From Paenibacillus senegalensis JC66 (GTDB lineage Bacteria > Bacillota > Bacilli > Paenibacillales > NBRC-103111), in assembly GCF_000285515.1 (NCBI RefSeq), contig NZ_HE610958.1, positions 433,394 through 497,393 on the forward strand: DNA of 64,000 nucleotides, given 5' to 3'. The position numbers and the translations under genes are program-made. This document shows positions 42,868 to 51,965 of the stretch, piece by piece. Each line of letters opens with the position of its first letter. Position 1 is the stretch's first letter. The notes under the pieces are model-generated. The model made no database searches, was not told the DNA's origin, and worked only from the letters and a program-made list of their open reading frames with translations.

Positions 42868-45216
42868 CTATTCAATTACATAGCGATCTTTGTCTACGTC
42901 ATTCATGAACGGTGTCAACGAACCGCGATAAACTAGAACCAGTTCGTGCATAGCCCTTGTACAAGCGGTATAGAACAGCTTCCGTTCACGCTCCAGACCG
43001 TACTGCTCTTCAGATGCGTTGTATACGATCACCGCATCGAACTCTACACCTTTAGCCAGGTAAGAAGGAATGATGGTTATTCCTTTTTCAAACTCCGTGG
43101 TGTCCTGGTCGACCAGCTTCAACTCCACTAATGGGTTTAACTGCTTCCATGCTTCCCGGCTTTCGGCTGCTGTCTTCGTAATGATCGCTATCGTCCGGTG
43201 ATTGCTGGCGCGAAGCGAGCGGATACGTTCTGCAACGGTTTCTGCATAATCAGCATCTTCATGTACCCGTACCACAACCGGCTTCACGCCATCACGCTGG
43301 AACGGCTCGATTTGCTCCCCGTCCTCGATAACCTGCTGCGTCATCTCTACGATTGGTTTGGTGGAGCGGTAGCTCTTCGTCAAGCGGATCCATTCACTTT
43401 CTCCTTCACCATAGGAATCTGCAAGACTTTCCAGGCCGCTCCTTCCAGTCGCATGAGCATAGATTGCCTGGTTCAAATCGCCCAGCACGGTCATTTTGCT
43501 GCGGGGGAACAATTTGCGCAAATAAGCTAATTGAAAAGGGGAGTAGTCCTGGACTTCATCTATCAGCACATGACGAATAGTATTGTTGATTTGGAATCCT
43601 TCCATACTTTCCTTTAAATACAAATAAGGGGTAGCATCCTCATACGCCAGCTCGGAACGGTCAAGACGGTTTACGGTCTCCTCGCAAATCTGGCTCCAGC
43701 TTGATGGCAGCGGTCTATCACCTGCCAGCTTCGATGCAAATCGGACATCACTGAACAATTGGCGGTAGACCGCCGTCCAATCGACAAAACGGTACTGCTT
43801 CACCTGCCGGCGGAGTTTTTTGAAGCGAAGCTGCACCACTTTGGCCGCCAGAAACTCCTGTTCCCGCTCAAAATCATCGAAGGAATCAGAGCTGTAGCCC
43901 TTTTTGCGGAGCAGCTCGTGGTAAGCCTCCTGATACTGCTCTTTATCCAGCAGCTCGATTTCTTCCTCAACCCAAGGCTTTTTCCTTTCCTCACGGGCTC
44001 TCAGCTTTAACTCCTTTAACAGCCGCTCCGCTGTTTTTCTCAGTCTCTCACTGAAGCTGAGAGAAGGATCCAGCGCATAGAACCATTCGTAAATTTGCCC
44101 AGCTTCAATCAAGGTTTCTTGGCGAAACTTCACACTTGTAAACTGCAGCCCTTCCGTCCTCAAATAGTCCATATAGTTGTCCAGTAGCGCTTTATAGTCA
44201 ATCGACGCTTTGAAGCGGATACCTTCTAATTTTGCTTCATAGGAAGGCCCGCCCGGGTTGGAATATACGTATTCCATTTGGGCAAAGGGAGTCTCCAGCA
44301 CAAAACGGCTTCCCAGACGGTGCTCAAGATATTCCTGATAAGTGGTTTGCTCCATATTTTCTTCACCAAGCTCGGGAAGCACAGTGGATACATAACTGTT
44401 AAACATCGGGTTAGGGGAAAACAGCACAATTTGACTTGCACTTAAGCTCCCTCGATAACGATACAGCAAGTAAGCGACCCGCTGCAAAGCTGCCGACGTT
44501 TTGCCGCTGCCCGCAGCGCCTTGCACGACCAAGAGCCGGCTGCGTTCATTGCGGATGATCAGGTTTTGCTCCCTTTGGATGGTAGCAACTATCGTTTTCA
44601 TCTGTTTGTCCGCCCGCTGGCCCAGCACTTCCTTCAGCAGCTCATCCCCTATTGTCACTCCCGTATCGAACATGCTTTCAATGCTGCCCCAGCGAATAAT
44701 GAACTGCCTTTTAAGCTCCATCGTTCCTCGGATCGTTCCGGCAGGAGTTTCATACTCTACCGGACCAGGAATATGGTCATAATATAAGCTGGAAATAGGT
44801 GCCCGCCAATCGTAGATCAGAAAGTCCTCTTCCCGTTCATCGAGCAGGGAGCCTATTCCCAGATACACCTGCTCAGCTTGAGAGTCACCCTCTTCCATAA
44901 AGTCTATCCGGCCAAAATAGGGAGAGGATTTCAATCGTTCCAAAAGTGTTCTCTGCTTATGGGCATGCCGGTAGGAACGCTCCCTCTCCGCCAATACCTC
45001 AGCCTGCTGCTTCATGCTGGCTGCCGTTTCGATCACTTCATCCGGTTCATCCAGATTGACCGTCACATCATCCCAGAAGCTCTTGCGGTAATCGGTAATC
45101 ACTTGCCGCAAGTCTCCCGCGGTATCCTCAAGCGTATGGATTCGCTGTTCAATAATATGCTTGACCCGGTCTACTCTTTGCTGCTCTTCTATCCATTCCG
45201 GCGTTTTTTGGCTCAA
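42868..45216 (-). CDS. helD: RNA polymerase recycling motor HelD
   Basis: 782 aa, superfamily 1 helicase-like ATPase. The N-terminal coiled coil (QRVDRVKHIIEQRIHTLEDTAGDLRQ) enters the RNA polymerase channel in characterised HelD. Walker A GAAGSGKTSAALQRVAYLLYRYR lies at about residue 235, then DEVQDYSPFQLAYL (Walker B), GDLNQAIY, and YTACTRAMHEL near the end. The start is a TTG at 45216 with GAGGAG 8 nt upstream; the upstream ATG at 45252 has no site. HelD releases stalled RNA polymerase from DNA. Confidence 0.93.
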   Translation of the reverse strand: MSQKTPEWIEEQQRVDRVKHIIEQRIHTLEDTAGDLRQVITDYRKSFWDDVTVNLDEPDEVIETAASMKQQAEVLAERERSYRHAHKQRTLLERLKSSPYFGRIDFMEEGDSQAEQVYLGIGSLLDEREEDFLIYDWRAPISSLYYDHIPGPVEYETPAGTIRGTMELKRQFIIRWGSIESMFDTGVTIGDELLKEVLGQRADKQMKTIVATIQREQNLIIRNERSRLLVVQGAAGSGKTSAALQRVAYLLYRYRGSLSASQIVLFSPNPMFNSYVSTVLPELGEENMEQTTYQEYLEHRLGSRFVLETPFAQMEYVYSNPGGPSYEAKLEGIRFKASIDYKALLDNYMDYLRTEGLQFTSVKFRQETLIEAGQIYEWFYALDPSLSFSERLRKTAERLLKELKLRAREERKKPWVEEEIELLDKEQYQEAYHELLRKKGYSSDSFDDFEREQEFLAAKVVQLRFKKLRRQVKQYRFVDWTAVYRQLFSDVRFASKLAGDRPLPSSWSQICEETVNRLDRSELAYEDATPYLYLKESMEGFQINNTIRHVLIDEVQDYSPFQLAYLRKLFPRSKMTVLGDLNQAIYAHATGRSGLESLADSYGEGESEWIRLTKSYRSTKPIVEMTQQVIEDGEQIEPFQRDGVKPVVVRVHEDADYAETVAERIRSLRASNHRTIAIITKTAAESREAWKQLNPLVELKLVDQDTTEFEKGITIIPSYLAKGVEFDAVIVYNASEEQYGLERERKLFYTACTRAMHELVLVYRGSLTPFMNDVDKDRYVIE

Positions 45217-45286
45217 TCGTATCGCTCCTCTGCTTATGGTATACAACAACATTTCCCCAGCAAGCTTTGCTCAACATGACTTCCTA

Positions 45287-45406
45287 AATACATGCCAATC
45301 AAAGCATGATGATGAATCGGCTTTTAATACATACCAATCAAAGCACATGATGATGAATCGGCTTTTAATACATGCCAATCAAAGCACATGATGATGAATC
45401 GGCCTG
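45287..45406. repeat. 41-bp tandem repeat upstream of helD
   Basis: Three units of AATACATGCCAATCAAAGCA-type sequence with ATGATGATGAATCGGC begin at 45287, 45326 and 45367. The first lacks two bases. The array lies 70 bp upstream of the helD start, in its leader or promoter. Confidence 0.85.
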
Positions 45407-45425
45407 AAAAATAATGCAGGGGGAG

Positions 45426-45454
45426 TTGACAGTCCCTCACTTCTGTGATAATAT
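45426..45454 (+). promoter_or_regulatory. Strong plus-strand promoter without a following gene
   Basis: TTGACA (45426-45431), 17 nt, TAATAT (45449-45454). The predicted transcript start is near 45461. Confidence 0.65.
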
Positions 45455-45460
45455 AAAATA

Positions 45461-45531
45461 GGATAGTAATGAAAGTAACTTAATAAATCAACAAAAATCT
45501 GTACTCGTTATCGTAGCACAGATTTTTTTAT
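45461..45531 (+). ncRNA. Candidate small RNA
   Basis: The promoter at 45426 is followed after about 35 nt by a hairpin AAATCTGT ... ACAGATTT with a TTTTTTTATTTTT tail, so the predicted transcript is only about 70 nt. It contains no ORF longer than a four-codon ATG AAA GTA ACT. The hairpin is also usable on the minus strand as the terminator of the genes ending at 45628. Whether the RNA exists is not shown by sequence alone. Confidence 0.4.
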
Positions 45532-45627
45532 TTTTCAATTTTTATTGTAACTTAGAAGATTGAAATCCTTTCCACAACCCGGTTAGGGCCTCCTCATTAT
45601 TCACCGTATAGCCTCTTTCCATTCCTT

Positions 45628-45824
45628 TCAGAATGCTCCAGACAGCAAAGCCATGAACAGTACAATAAGCACAACTACACTGCTGATTCTTGACATTACC
45701 AGGTAAGCCTCGCTAGGCTCGGAATCCCCCTTCACCGCCCAGCCATATCTCATATACCAGCCAAGCTGGGGATAAATGATGTTAATAACCGCAACCAGGA
45801 CGATCAGAAAAAGAAAAAAAACAT
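45628..45824 (-). pseudogene. DUF6199-like small membrane protein, homopolymer frameshift
   Basis: The frame ending at 45628 encodes a typical two-helix protein (FLIVLVAVINIIYPQLGWYM ... SEPSEAYLVMSRISSVVVLI), which resembles DUF6199. A perfect ribosome binding site (AAAGGGAGGGAGCAAA) leads to an ATG at 45824, but this ATG is one base out of frame with the rest. A run of eight T (minus strand, 45821-45814) lies directly after the ATG. Nine T would restore a 65-aa protein. Alternatively translation begins at the in-frame ATG at 45876, which has a poor site. Sequencing error, slippage-controlled expression and true loss are all possible. Confidence 0.6.
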
Positions 45825-45914
45825 TTTGCTCCCTCCCTTTACCGGATATACGCAGCGATAAAGGAATAGGTTCCATCAGCCTATCATGTCCGGTCCGTAT
45901 CACTAACCATCTGT

Positions 45915-46565
45915 TTACTGCACGTGGGCATTTAACCAGCTGCTGAGGACAGCAAGCAGCAGTAAATGTGCAGGATAGAAGCTTCTCCACAGCCAGCGGG
46001 GAATTGAAATTCCGCCGAACCATTCCTTCACCTTCGGATACTGCACAACAGCCCAGGTCGAGATGACGCTGAACAATTGAATAATCCAGAGCTGATAAAC
46101 CGCAAAGAACACATTTAATGCCGTATGCCAGATCAACATCCATCGGGGAGAGCTATATCGATAGATGAGCACCAGCAGCAATGCGTATCCGCCGTAATCC
46201 ATCGGTACCCACTCCATCAATACAAATGCTGGAATGGCGACTACATAAGCAAGATACCGTCTGCGATTATTCGGATTCAGCCAATCAATCAGCATAAGAA
46301 CGAGAAGACACAGAAGCAGAGTTGCGATGACGTTAAGCGATGTTTCGCTAAAAGCCCACATAAAAGGAAGCTGCGATAATATTGCGAGCACGAATAAGCG
46401 CCATGCATATTTGGGACGGCTTCTCGTATAATGATACCCCTGAACGAGAGCATACGCATACAGAGGAAATGCGATGCGGCCGATAATCCGCAAGTAGGCG
46501 TTTTCCGGAAAAAAAACGACTCCAATATGATCAATTAACATAGTGAACATAGCTAAAAACTGCAT
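45915..46565 (-). CDS. TraX-family membrane protein
   Basis: 216 aa with about seven membrane helices. The N-terminal motif FLAMFTMLIDHIGVVFFPENAYLRIIGRIAFPLYAYALVQGYHYTR is the TraX family signature (F-pilin acetylase relatives), found widely in Firmicutes chromosomes without pili. GGAAGC upstream is a modest ribosome binding site. Likely an acyltransferase in the membrane; substrate unknown. It lies upstream of the frameshifted DUF6199-like gene. Confidence 0.85.
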   Translation of the reverse strand: MQFLAMFTMLIDHIGVVFFPENAYLRIIGRIAFPLYAYALVQGYHYTRSRPKYAWRLFVLAILSQLPFMWAFSETSLNVIATLLLCLLVLMLIDWLNPNNRRRYLAYVVAIPAFVLMEWVPMDYGGYALLLVLIYRYSSPRWMLIWHTALNVFFAVYQLWIIQLFSVISTWAVVQYPKVKEWFGGISIPRWLWRSFYPAHLLLLAVLSSWLNAHVQ

Positions 46566-46746
46566 ATCTGCTTCCGGCTCCTGTTCCTGTTAAAATATAA
46601 AGCACTGCTTCCCTTCAGAGGAAGCCATCGCCGAGATCTGAGGCCTATTAGGCAGAATCGGGTGCCTCGGCATCAATTGCATTCCTCAACTTGTTTTTGA
46701 TATGTATGCATGGACACGCCATCCGCTAACGGGTTACTTGAATGAA

Positions 46747-46774
46747 GGCAGCCGTGCTGGTAGGCACGGCTGCT
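46747..46774. terminator. Terminator hairpin after tkt
   Basis: GCAGCCGTGC and GCACGGCTGC form a perfect 10-bp stem with a 6-nt loop. The U runs on both sides are weak. It lies 32 nt after the tkt stop codon. Confidence 0.65.
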
Positions 46775-46805
46775 TTACTCGGTCAAGCTCTAATTCTGAT
46801 TATAG

Positions 46806-48815
46806 TTACTTCAACAAAGCTTTCACTTTGCTGATTACATTGTCCACGGTAAACCCGTATTCCTCAATAATCTTGTTTGCTGGAGCGGAAGCCCCGAATT
46901 GATCAATTGCCAAAATATCGCCTTGGTCACCAACATATTTATGCCATCCGAGAGAGGAGGCCATTTCGATAGCAAGACGTGCTTTGACGTCCGGCAGAAT
47001 GACCGACTCCTTGTATTCTTTGGATTGCTGCTCAAACAATTCCCAGCTTGGCATGCTGACGACACGAACGTTAATGCCTTCTTCTGCCAGCTTCCGGCTC
47101 GCTTCCACAGCGAGGCTTACTTCGGAACCTGTAGCGAGCAGGATCGCCTGCGGCTTGCTGTCTGGAGCATCAACAAGCACGTAGGCTCCTTTATCCAGGT
47201 TTTGTTTAGCCAGCTCTGCGGTGCCTTCCAGGTTAGGCAGACCTTGACGGGTAAGCACCAGCGCCACCGGGCCTTCCTGATTGGCTACTGCGTAACGCCA
47301 AGCTTGGCTCGTTTCGTTAGCATCAGCCGGACGAAGCACTTTCATTCCTGGCATACAACGAAGGGCAGCCAGCTGCTCAATCGGCTCATGGGTAGGTCCA
47401 TCTTCACCAACGCCAATACTGTCATGCGTAAATACATAGATGACCGGAAGCTTCATGATCGCCGCCAGACGGATCGCCGGACGCAGGTAATCTGAGAAAA
47501 CGAAGAAAGTACCCGCGTAAGGGCGTACGCCGCCGTGCAGCATCATCCCGTTGATTGCGGCTCCCATAGCAAATTCACGAACACCGAAGTAAATGTTGCG
47601 ACCGGAGCTGTCTGCTGCCGTCATATTGCCGCTGTTGTTCAAATGGGTGAAGGTCGAGGACTCCAGGTCAGCTGAGCCGCCGATCAGCGCAGGAACCTTG
47701 TCTGCGATTGCATTCAGCGCAGCTTCGGACGCTTTACGGGTGGCCAAGGCTTTATCTTCCGGAGAATAAACCGGCAATTCGGCGTCCCAGCCCTCAGGAA
47801 GCTCGCCTTTTACAGCCTGCTCGAATTGAGCCGCCAGTTCAGGATGAGCTTTCTTATATTCTGCTAACAGCTCATTCCAAGCTTCTTCCTTCTTGATGCC
47901 CTGCTGCTTCAGCTCATTGAAATGAGCCTTTACGACAGCAGGAATAAAAAATTCTTCCTCTTCCAGCCATTCGTAGTATTTCTTAGTGGCGGCTACCTCA
48001 TCCTTGCCAAGGAACGTACCATGTGCTGCGGCTGTTCCGCCTTTATTAGGACTGCCATATCCGATTACCGTCTTCACTTCAATTAAAGTCGGCTGATAGT
48101 TTGCACGCGCCTGTGCCAGCGCTTCGTGAATCTCGAGCAGGTTATTACCATCCTCAACTCGAAGAACCTGCCAGCCGTACCCTTCGAAACGGGACTGTAC
48201 ATCCTCAGAGAAGGACAAATTCAATTCCCCGTCGAGCGAAATGCTGTTGGAATCGTAAAGCACGATCAGCTTGCCAAGCTGCAGGTGCCCGGCCAAGGAA
48301 GCCGCCTCTCCGCTGATGCCTTCCATCAAGTCGCCGTCTCCGCAAATGGCGTACGTATAATGATCCACGATGTCAAACCCTTCCTTGTTATACACACCTG
48401 CCAGATGCTCTTCCGCCATAGCCATACCGACAGCCATAGCAAAGCCTTGGCCGAGCGGACCAGTTGTTGCTTCTACACCCGGTGTATGGCCAAATTCTGG
48501 ATGCCCCGGCGTCTTGCTTCCCCACTGACGGAAGTTTTTCAGCTCGTCCAGTGAAAGATCATAACCGAACAGGTGCAGCAAGCTGTAAAGAAGCATGGAA
48601 CCATGTCCGGCCGATAGCACAAAACGGTCGCGGTTAAACCATTCCGGGTTCTCAGGATTATGATTCATAAATTTAGCCCATAATTCATATGCCATTGGAG
48701 CTGCGCCCATAGGCATGCCAGGGTGTCCGGATTGCGCTTTTTCCACCCCATCGATTGATAGTGTGCGAATCGTATTCACAGCCAATTGTTCCAACGCATT
48801 TGTAGCAGTTGTCAT
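46806..48815 (-). CDS. tkt: Transketolase
   Basis: 669 aa, full length. It transfers two-carbon units in the pentose phosphate pathway using thiamine diphosphate. Motifs: [17 protein letters not shown] at the N-terminus, [22 protein letters not shown] (ThDP/Mg binding), [22 protein letters not shown] (substrate and ThDP site) and [13 protein letters not shown]. The ATG at 48815 is 6 nt after AAGGAGG; ATGs upstream are too close or too far. Monocistronic. Confidence 0.97.
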   Translation of the reverse strand: MTTATNALEQLAVNTIRTLSIDGVEKAQSGHPGMPMGAAPMAYELWAKFMNHNPENPEWFNRDRFVLSAGHGSMLLYSLLHLFGYDLSLDELKNFRQWGSKTPGHPEFGHTPGVEATTGPLGQGFAMAVGMAMAEEHLAGVYNKEGFDIVDHYTYAICGDGDLMEGISGEAASLAGHLQLGKLIVLYDSNSISLDGELNLSFSEDVQSRFEGYGWQVLRVEDGNNLLEIHEALAQARANYQPTLIEVKTVIGYGSPNKGGTAAAHGTFLGKDEVAATKKYYEWLEEEEFFIPAVVKAHFNELKQQGIKKEEAWNELLAEYKKAHPELAAQFEQAVKGELPEGWDAELPVYSPEDKALATRKASEAALNAIADKVPALIGGSADLESSTFTHLNNSGNMTAADSSGRNIYFGVREFAMGAAINGMMLHGGVRPYAGTFFVFSDYLRPAIRLAAIMKLPVIYVFTHDSIGVGEDGPTHEPIEQLAALRCMPGMKVLRPADANETSQAWRYAVANQEGPVALVLTRQGLPNLEGTAELAKQNLDKGAYVLVDAPDSKPQAILLATGSEVSLAVEASRKLAEEGINVRVVSMPSWELFEQQSKEYKESVILPDVKARLAIEMASSLGWHKYVGDQGDILAIDQFGASAPANKIIEEYGFTVDNVISKVKALLK

Positions 48816-49016
48816 ATACATCCTCCTTGTTCCGCTGCCTGACAATTCCAGTGGCAGCAGCATAGTGTAACGGTTACATAAGAAATCCCAGATTCTTATA
48901 TTCTATCATTCCCTGTGGGGTTTATCTACTTGTAGCCTCAAGTTTTCACCGAAGAGATCAACGGCTTGTTTTCCACAGATCACTCTCATCAGACTATCAT
49001 CCGCCAAGACGAATCA

Positions 49017-49589
49017 TTATTCACGAGGGCGCTCGTAGAGGTTAGCTGCCCTGCGACAGAGCAAAAGGATAAGGATCTGTGAAGCAAACGCCAGAATGGA
49101 GATCACGATCTGCAATCCGGCAATTTCCGCTTCGTTTAGCCCAAACGGAGTGATCAGCAGCATAAGGAGCATTAACGAGCAGGCAAACCATTTGCGAAAA
49201 CGGGCTGTATCGGCGAGGTCTGAATAACTATCCCGAGCTGCCTGAAGCTGCATTGCAGTGACGAAGAAATAGATCAGTGCAAGCATCAAGAGCAGAGTCA
49301 GTCCGTCTACGACCAGCCAGCCTACCGAGACAGGGCGATGTTCGCCATAAAACAGTACACGGAAAAACTCAGCGATGGAAAAAGGCAGCAGAACCAAGCT
49401 TGTGCAAGCTGACCACCAGTAAAGCTTTCGCACCTCGGATGAAAAGCCAATCTGCCGGGATAGCTTTACCAAAGCATTAAAGATCATAATAAAGCCTGCC
49501 GGATCTGGCAGCAGATCGAATCCAAATATCCGAATGTCGAGAATAACCAGCAAAATCCCCCAAGATAGTGTGCGAAAAAGTCCCGGCAT
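49017..49589 (-). CDS. Integral membrane protein of unknown function
   Basis: 190 aa with five to six membrane helices, beginning GLFRTLSWGILLVILDIRIFGFDLLPDPAGFIMIFNAL. GGAGGAGG directly before the ATG lies in the end of the upstream gene, 1 nt from its stop codon, so the two genes are coupled. No family recognised with confidence. Confidence 0.75.
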   Translation of the reverse strand: MPGLFRTLSWGILLVILDIRIFGFDLLPDPAGFIMIFNALVKLSRQIGFSSEVRKLYWWSACTSLVLLPFSIAEFFRVLFYGEHRPVSVGWLVVDGLTLLLMLALIYFFVTAMQLQAARDSYSDLADTARFRKWFACSLMLLMLLITPFGLNEAEIAGLQIVISILAFASQILILLLCRRAANLYERPRE

Positions 49590-49590
49590 T

Positions 49591-50667
49591 TTATTCCTCC
49601 TCCCGCTGATTCTTCACAACCTGCCTTACATTCGCTTTATTCAGCCAAGGAGAATGGTGCATCCGTTCAAACCAGGAGTAAGCGGCTCCGTCCTCGTTCA
49701 GCCCCTCAAGCTTCATCCGCAGCTCAGAATAATACACATGGCTCTGCCGTACATCCCCGTCTGGAAAACGGAACGTGTACTCCACGGTGAAATGATCCCC
49801 TTCTTTCAGAACATGCGGCGGCATCCAGGACTCTTCTTGCGAATCCTCATATTCAATGCCATGCTCAAGGGAAAATCTGAAGTCCCGACTATTAAGCTGA
49901 TAATCCACCGCATCACCGATCCTATCAGCCAACGCCAGTTCAATCTCCGTCATCTCCAGATCGGAATTAACTCTTACAGTGCTGGAGAATTCCCCCGTAC
50001 TGCTGCCCATCGAGCTAATCCCTGACCACGGCAGCTCAATTGAATTTTTCAAATTCCAAGGGAGCAGTTGAATATCTCCGACAGAGACCAGATAAGACGT
50101 CCCATCCTGAAACCACGCCTTCATCTCCCGGAAATGATAAGCAGCTCCATCGCCTTCGTTCTCATTTGTCTTAGCCTCTGCTGTTTCCGCTGCCTCAGTC
50201 TTCCCGACTTCCCCTGTGTCTGATTCCTCAACTTCTCCTCGAACCGTACCTGTCTCCCCGTCTGCATCATCTTCCTGAGTCCAGTCATAAGGCTTCTGAA
50301 CAGACACTTTATGAACTTGGTACGGTCCATAGGAGCCATAAGGAGCGCTGTGAACCACACGCCAGCTCGTTATTTCTCCGTCGAGCGAGGAGGCCCTTCC
50401 CTCTTCCTCTCGAATTAGAATCGGCTGAATACTAATCAACCGCCTATCATCACTCTTATGTGTAATGTAATACAGCTCTAAGGTTTCTTCCGGGTGAAAA
50501 CTAGCCTCATAATAATGCTCCAAAAACACCGGTTCATCCAATAAATGAGCCTGGTAATATAACAGATTCCCGACCCAGGAGGCTGCGATAATCGTAAAAA
50601 TGACCGCACCCCCCAGTACCCCATAGAGCCTGGACTTCCTGCTCTGCAAGCCAGCGTTAGGCTCCAT
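49591..50667 (-). CDS. Membrane-anchored extracytoplasmic protein of unknown function
   Basis: 358 aa. One N-terminal membrane helix (GVLGGAVIFTIIAASWVGNLLYY, about 16-38) and a large outside domain. Residues about 130-175 are an acidic Glu/Thr/Asp-rich low-complexity insert (DADGETGTVRGEVEESD...). GAAAGGATGG supports the ATG. It forms a two-gene operon with the membrane protein at 49017. I do not recognise the fold. Confidence 0.75.
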   Translation of the reverse strand: MEPNAGLQSRKSRLYGVLGGAVIFTIIAASWVGNLLYYQAHLLDEPVFLEHYYEASFHPEETLELYYITHKSDDRRLISIQPILIREEEGRASSLDGEITSWRVVHSAPYGSYGPYQVHKVSVQKPYDWTQEDDADGETGTVRGEVEESDTGEVGKTEAAETAEAKTNENEGDGAAYHFREMKAWFQDGTSYLVSVGDIQLLPWNLKNSIELPWSGISSMGSSTGEFSSTVRVNSDLEMTEIELALADRIGDAVDYQLNSRDFRFSLEHGIEYEDSQEESWMPPHVLKEGDHFTVEYTFRFPDGDVRQSHVYYSELRMKLEGLNEDGAAYSWFERMHHSPWLNKANVRQVVKNQREEE

Positions 50668-50737
50668 CCGGTTTCCATCCTTTCTGTGCTTCCATAATTC
50701 CAGATAAAACGGGCGCTGTCTTACCCCGTTATGAAAA

Positions 50738-50776
50738 TAAAAACGCAGCAGTCTTGCCTCATCATGACTGCTGCGT
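50738..50776 (-). terminator. Terminator of purU
   Basis: On the minus strand ACGCAGCAGTC and GACTGCTGCGT form an 11-bp stem, followed by TTTTATTTT. Confidence 0.9.
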
Positions 50777-50789
50777 ATAAAAGCTATTA

Positions 50790-50906
50790 AGTTTCTGTGT
50801 TTCTAACTAAGTGCCTTTATTTCTAATTAAGGCCTGTTTCTAATTAAGTGCCTTTGTTTCTAAATTAAATGTCTATGTTTCTAATTCATAGTCCGCTTTT
50901 CTAATT
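50790..50906. repeat. About 22-bp tandem repeats running into the purU stop
   Basis: GTTTCTAATTAAGTGCCTTT-type units recur six times between the terminator and the purU stop codon, and the last unit overlaps the final codons (VVFN). The array is transcribed as 3' UTR. Confidence 0.75.
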
Positions 50907-51803
50907 AAAGACAACGGTTTTATTATTGTGAACGAGAATCCGATCCTCCACATGCCAGGCGACGGCACGAGCCAATACGACCCTCTCGATATGGCGGCCT
51001 ATCCGTTTCAGGTCCTCTACATTGTCGCGGTGGCTTACCCGCTGAACGTCCTGCTCAATGATCGGGCCTCCATCCAGCTCCTCTGTGACATAATGGGCTG
51101 TAGCTCCAATAATCTTCACACCGCGATTATGTGCCTGCGCATAAGGCTTGCCGCCGATAAATGCCGGCAAAAAGGAATGATGGATGTTAATAACCCGGTT
51201 AGGGTAATGCTCCACAAACTTGGGCGATAGAATTTGCATGTAGCGCGCCAGCACGATAGCATCCACTTTATCTCCGATCACTTCAAGCTGCTTCTGCTCC
51301 GCTTCCGCCTTCGTTTCTTTCGTTACCGGAATGTGATGATAAGGGATCTCGAAGGACTCAACCAATTCCTTCATATCCGGGTGATTGCTGACGACCATTT
51401 CAATATCCGCGTCCAGGTCGCCGGCCTGCCACTGCCACAGCAGCTCGAGCAGACAATGATCCTCCTTGGATACAAAGACCGCCAGCTTCTTCTTCACAGC
51501 CGCCCGGTGAATGCTCCACTCCATCTGAAATTTATCTGCCACCACTTCCTGGAAATCCAGCTCCAGCGGCTCCAGTCTTCTCTCGATTTCATTCAGATCA
51601 AACTCTATCCGAATAAAGAACATACCGCCCGAAGGATCCATCGTATATTGATCAGATTGCACAATATTAGCTCCATGTTCATGCAAAAACCGGGACACCG
51701 CAGCGACAATTCCCGGTTGGTCCGGGCAAGAAATCAGCATGCGGGCACGGTTGCTCTGCTGCTTATCCAGCTTACGCTGGGAAGGGGTTATCACTCGATT
51801 CAT
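50901..51803 (-). CDS. purU: Formyltetrahydrofolate deformylase
   Basis: 300 aa. It hydrolyses 10-formyl-THF to formate and THF. An N-terminal ACT domain (LISCPDQPGIVAAVSRFLHEHGANIVQSDQY) precedes the formyltransferase-like domain with the catalytic region NIHHSFLPAFIGGKPYAQA and GATAHYVTEELDGGPIIEQD (Asn, His and Asp). GGAGGATAGAG precedes the ATG, and an identical copy lies 15 bp further upstream. Monocistronic. Confidence 0.95.
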   Translation of the reverse strand: MNRVITPSQRKLDKQQSNRARMLISCPDQPGIVAAVSRFLHEHGANIVQSDQYTMDPSGGMFFIRIEFDLNEIERRLEPLELDFQEVVADKFQMEWSIHRAAVKKKLAVFVSKEDHCLLELLWQWQAGDLDADIEMVVSNHPDMKELVESFEIPYHHIPVTKETKAEAEQKQLEVIGDKVDAIVLARYMQILSPKFVEHYPNRVINIHHSFLPAFIGGKPYAQAHNRGVKIIGATAHYVTEELDGGPIIEQDVQRVSHRDNVEDLKRIGRHIERVVLARAVAWHVEDRILVHNNKTVVFN

Positions 51804-51833
51804 CTCTATCCTCCAACTCTCTATCCTCCAACA
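51804..51833 (-). repeat. Duplicated ribosome binding site of purU
   Basis: The 15-bp unit GTTGGAGGATAGAGA occurs twice in tandem directly before the start codon, so two complete GGAGG sites are present. Only the proximal one has normal spacing. Confidence 0.8.
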
Positions 51834-51965
51834 GAATTAGCCATTTCAAGACGTATATCGTTAAATACAATCGGTATTTATTCTCACAGTCTGAATCCGT
51901 GTTTAGTAACGCGCTGCCTATAACAGCTTAGCCGCAAATGCCGCCATCCAGCGTCAAAAGACTTG

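Noticed and set aside
45628-46143. 171-codon minus ORF as the true start of the DUF6199-like gene
   Set aside because: Its first 89 codons overlap the TraX gene in another frame and have no family resemblance; the ATG at 45824 has a far better ribosome binding site.
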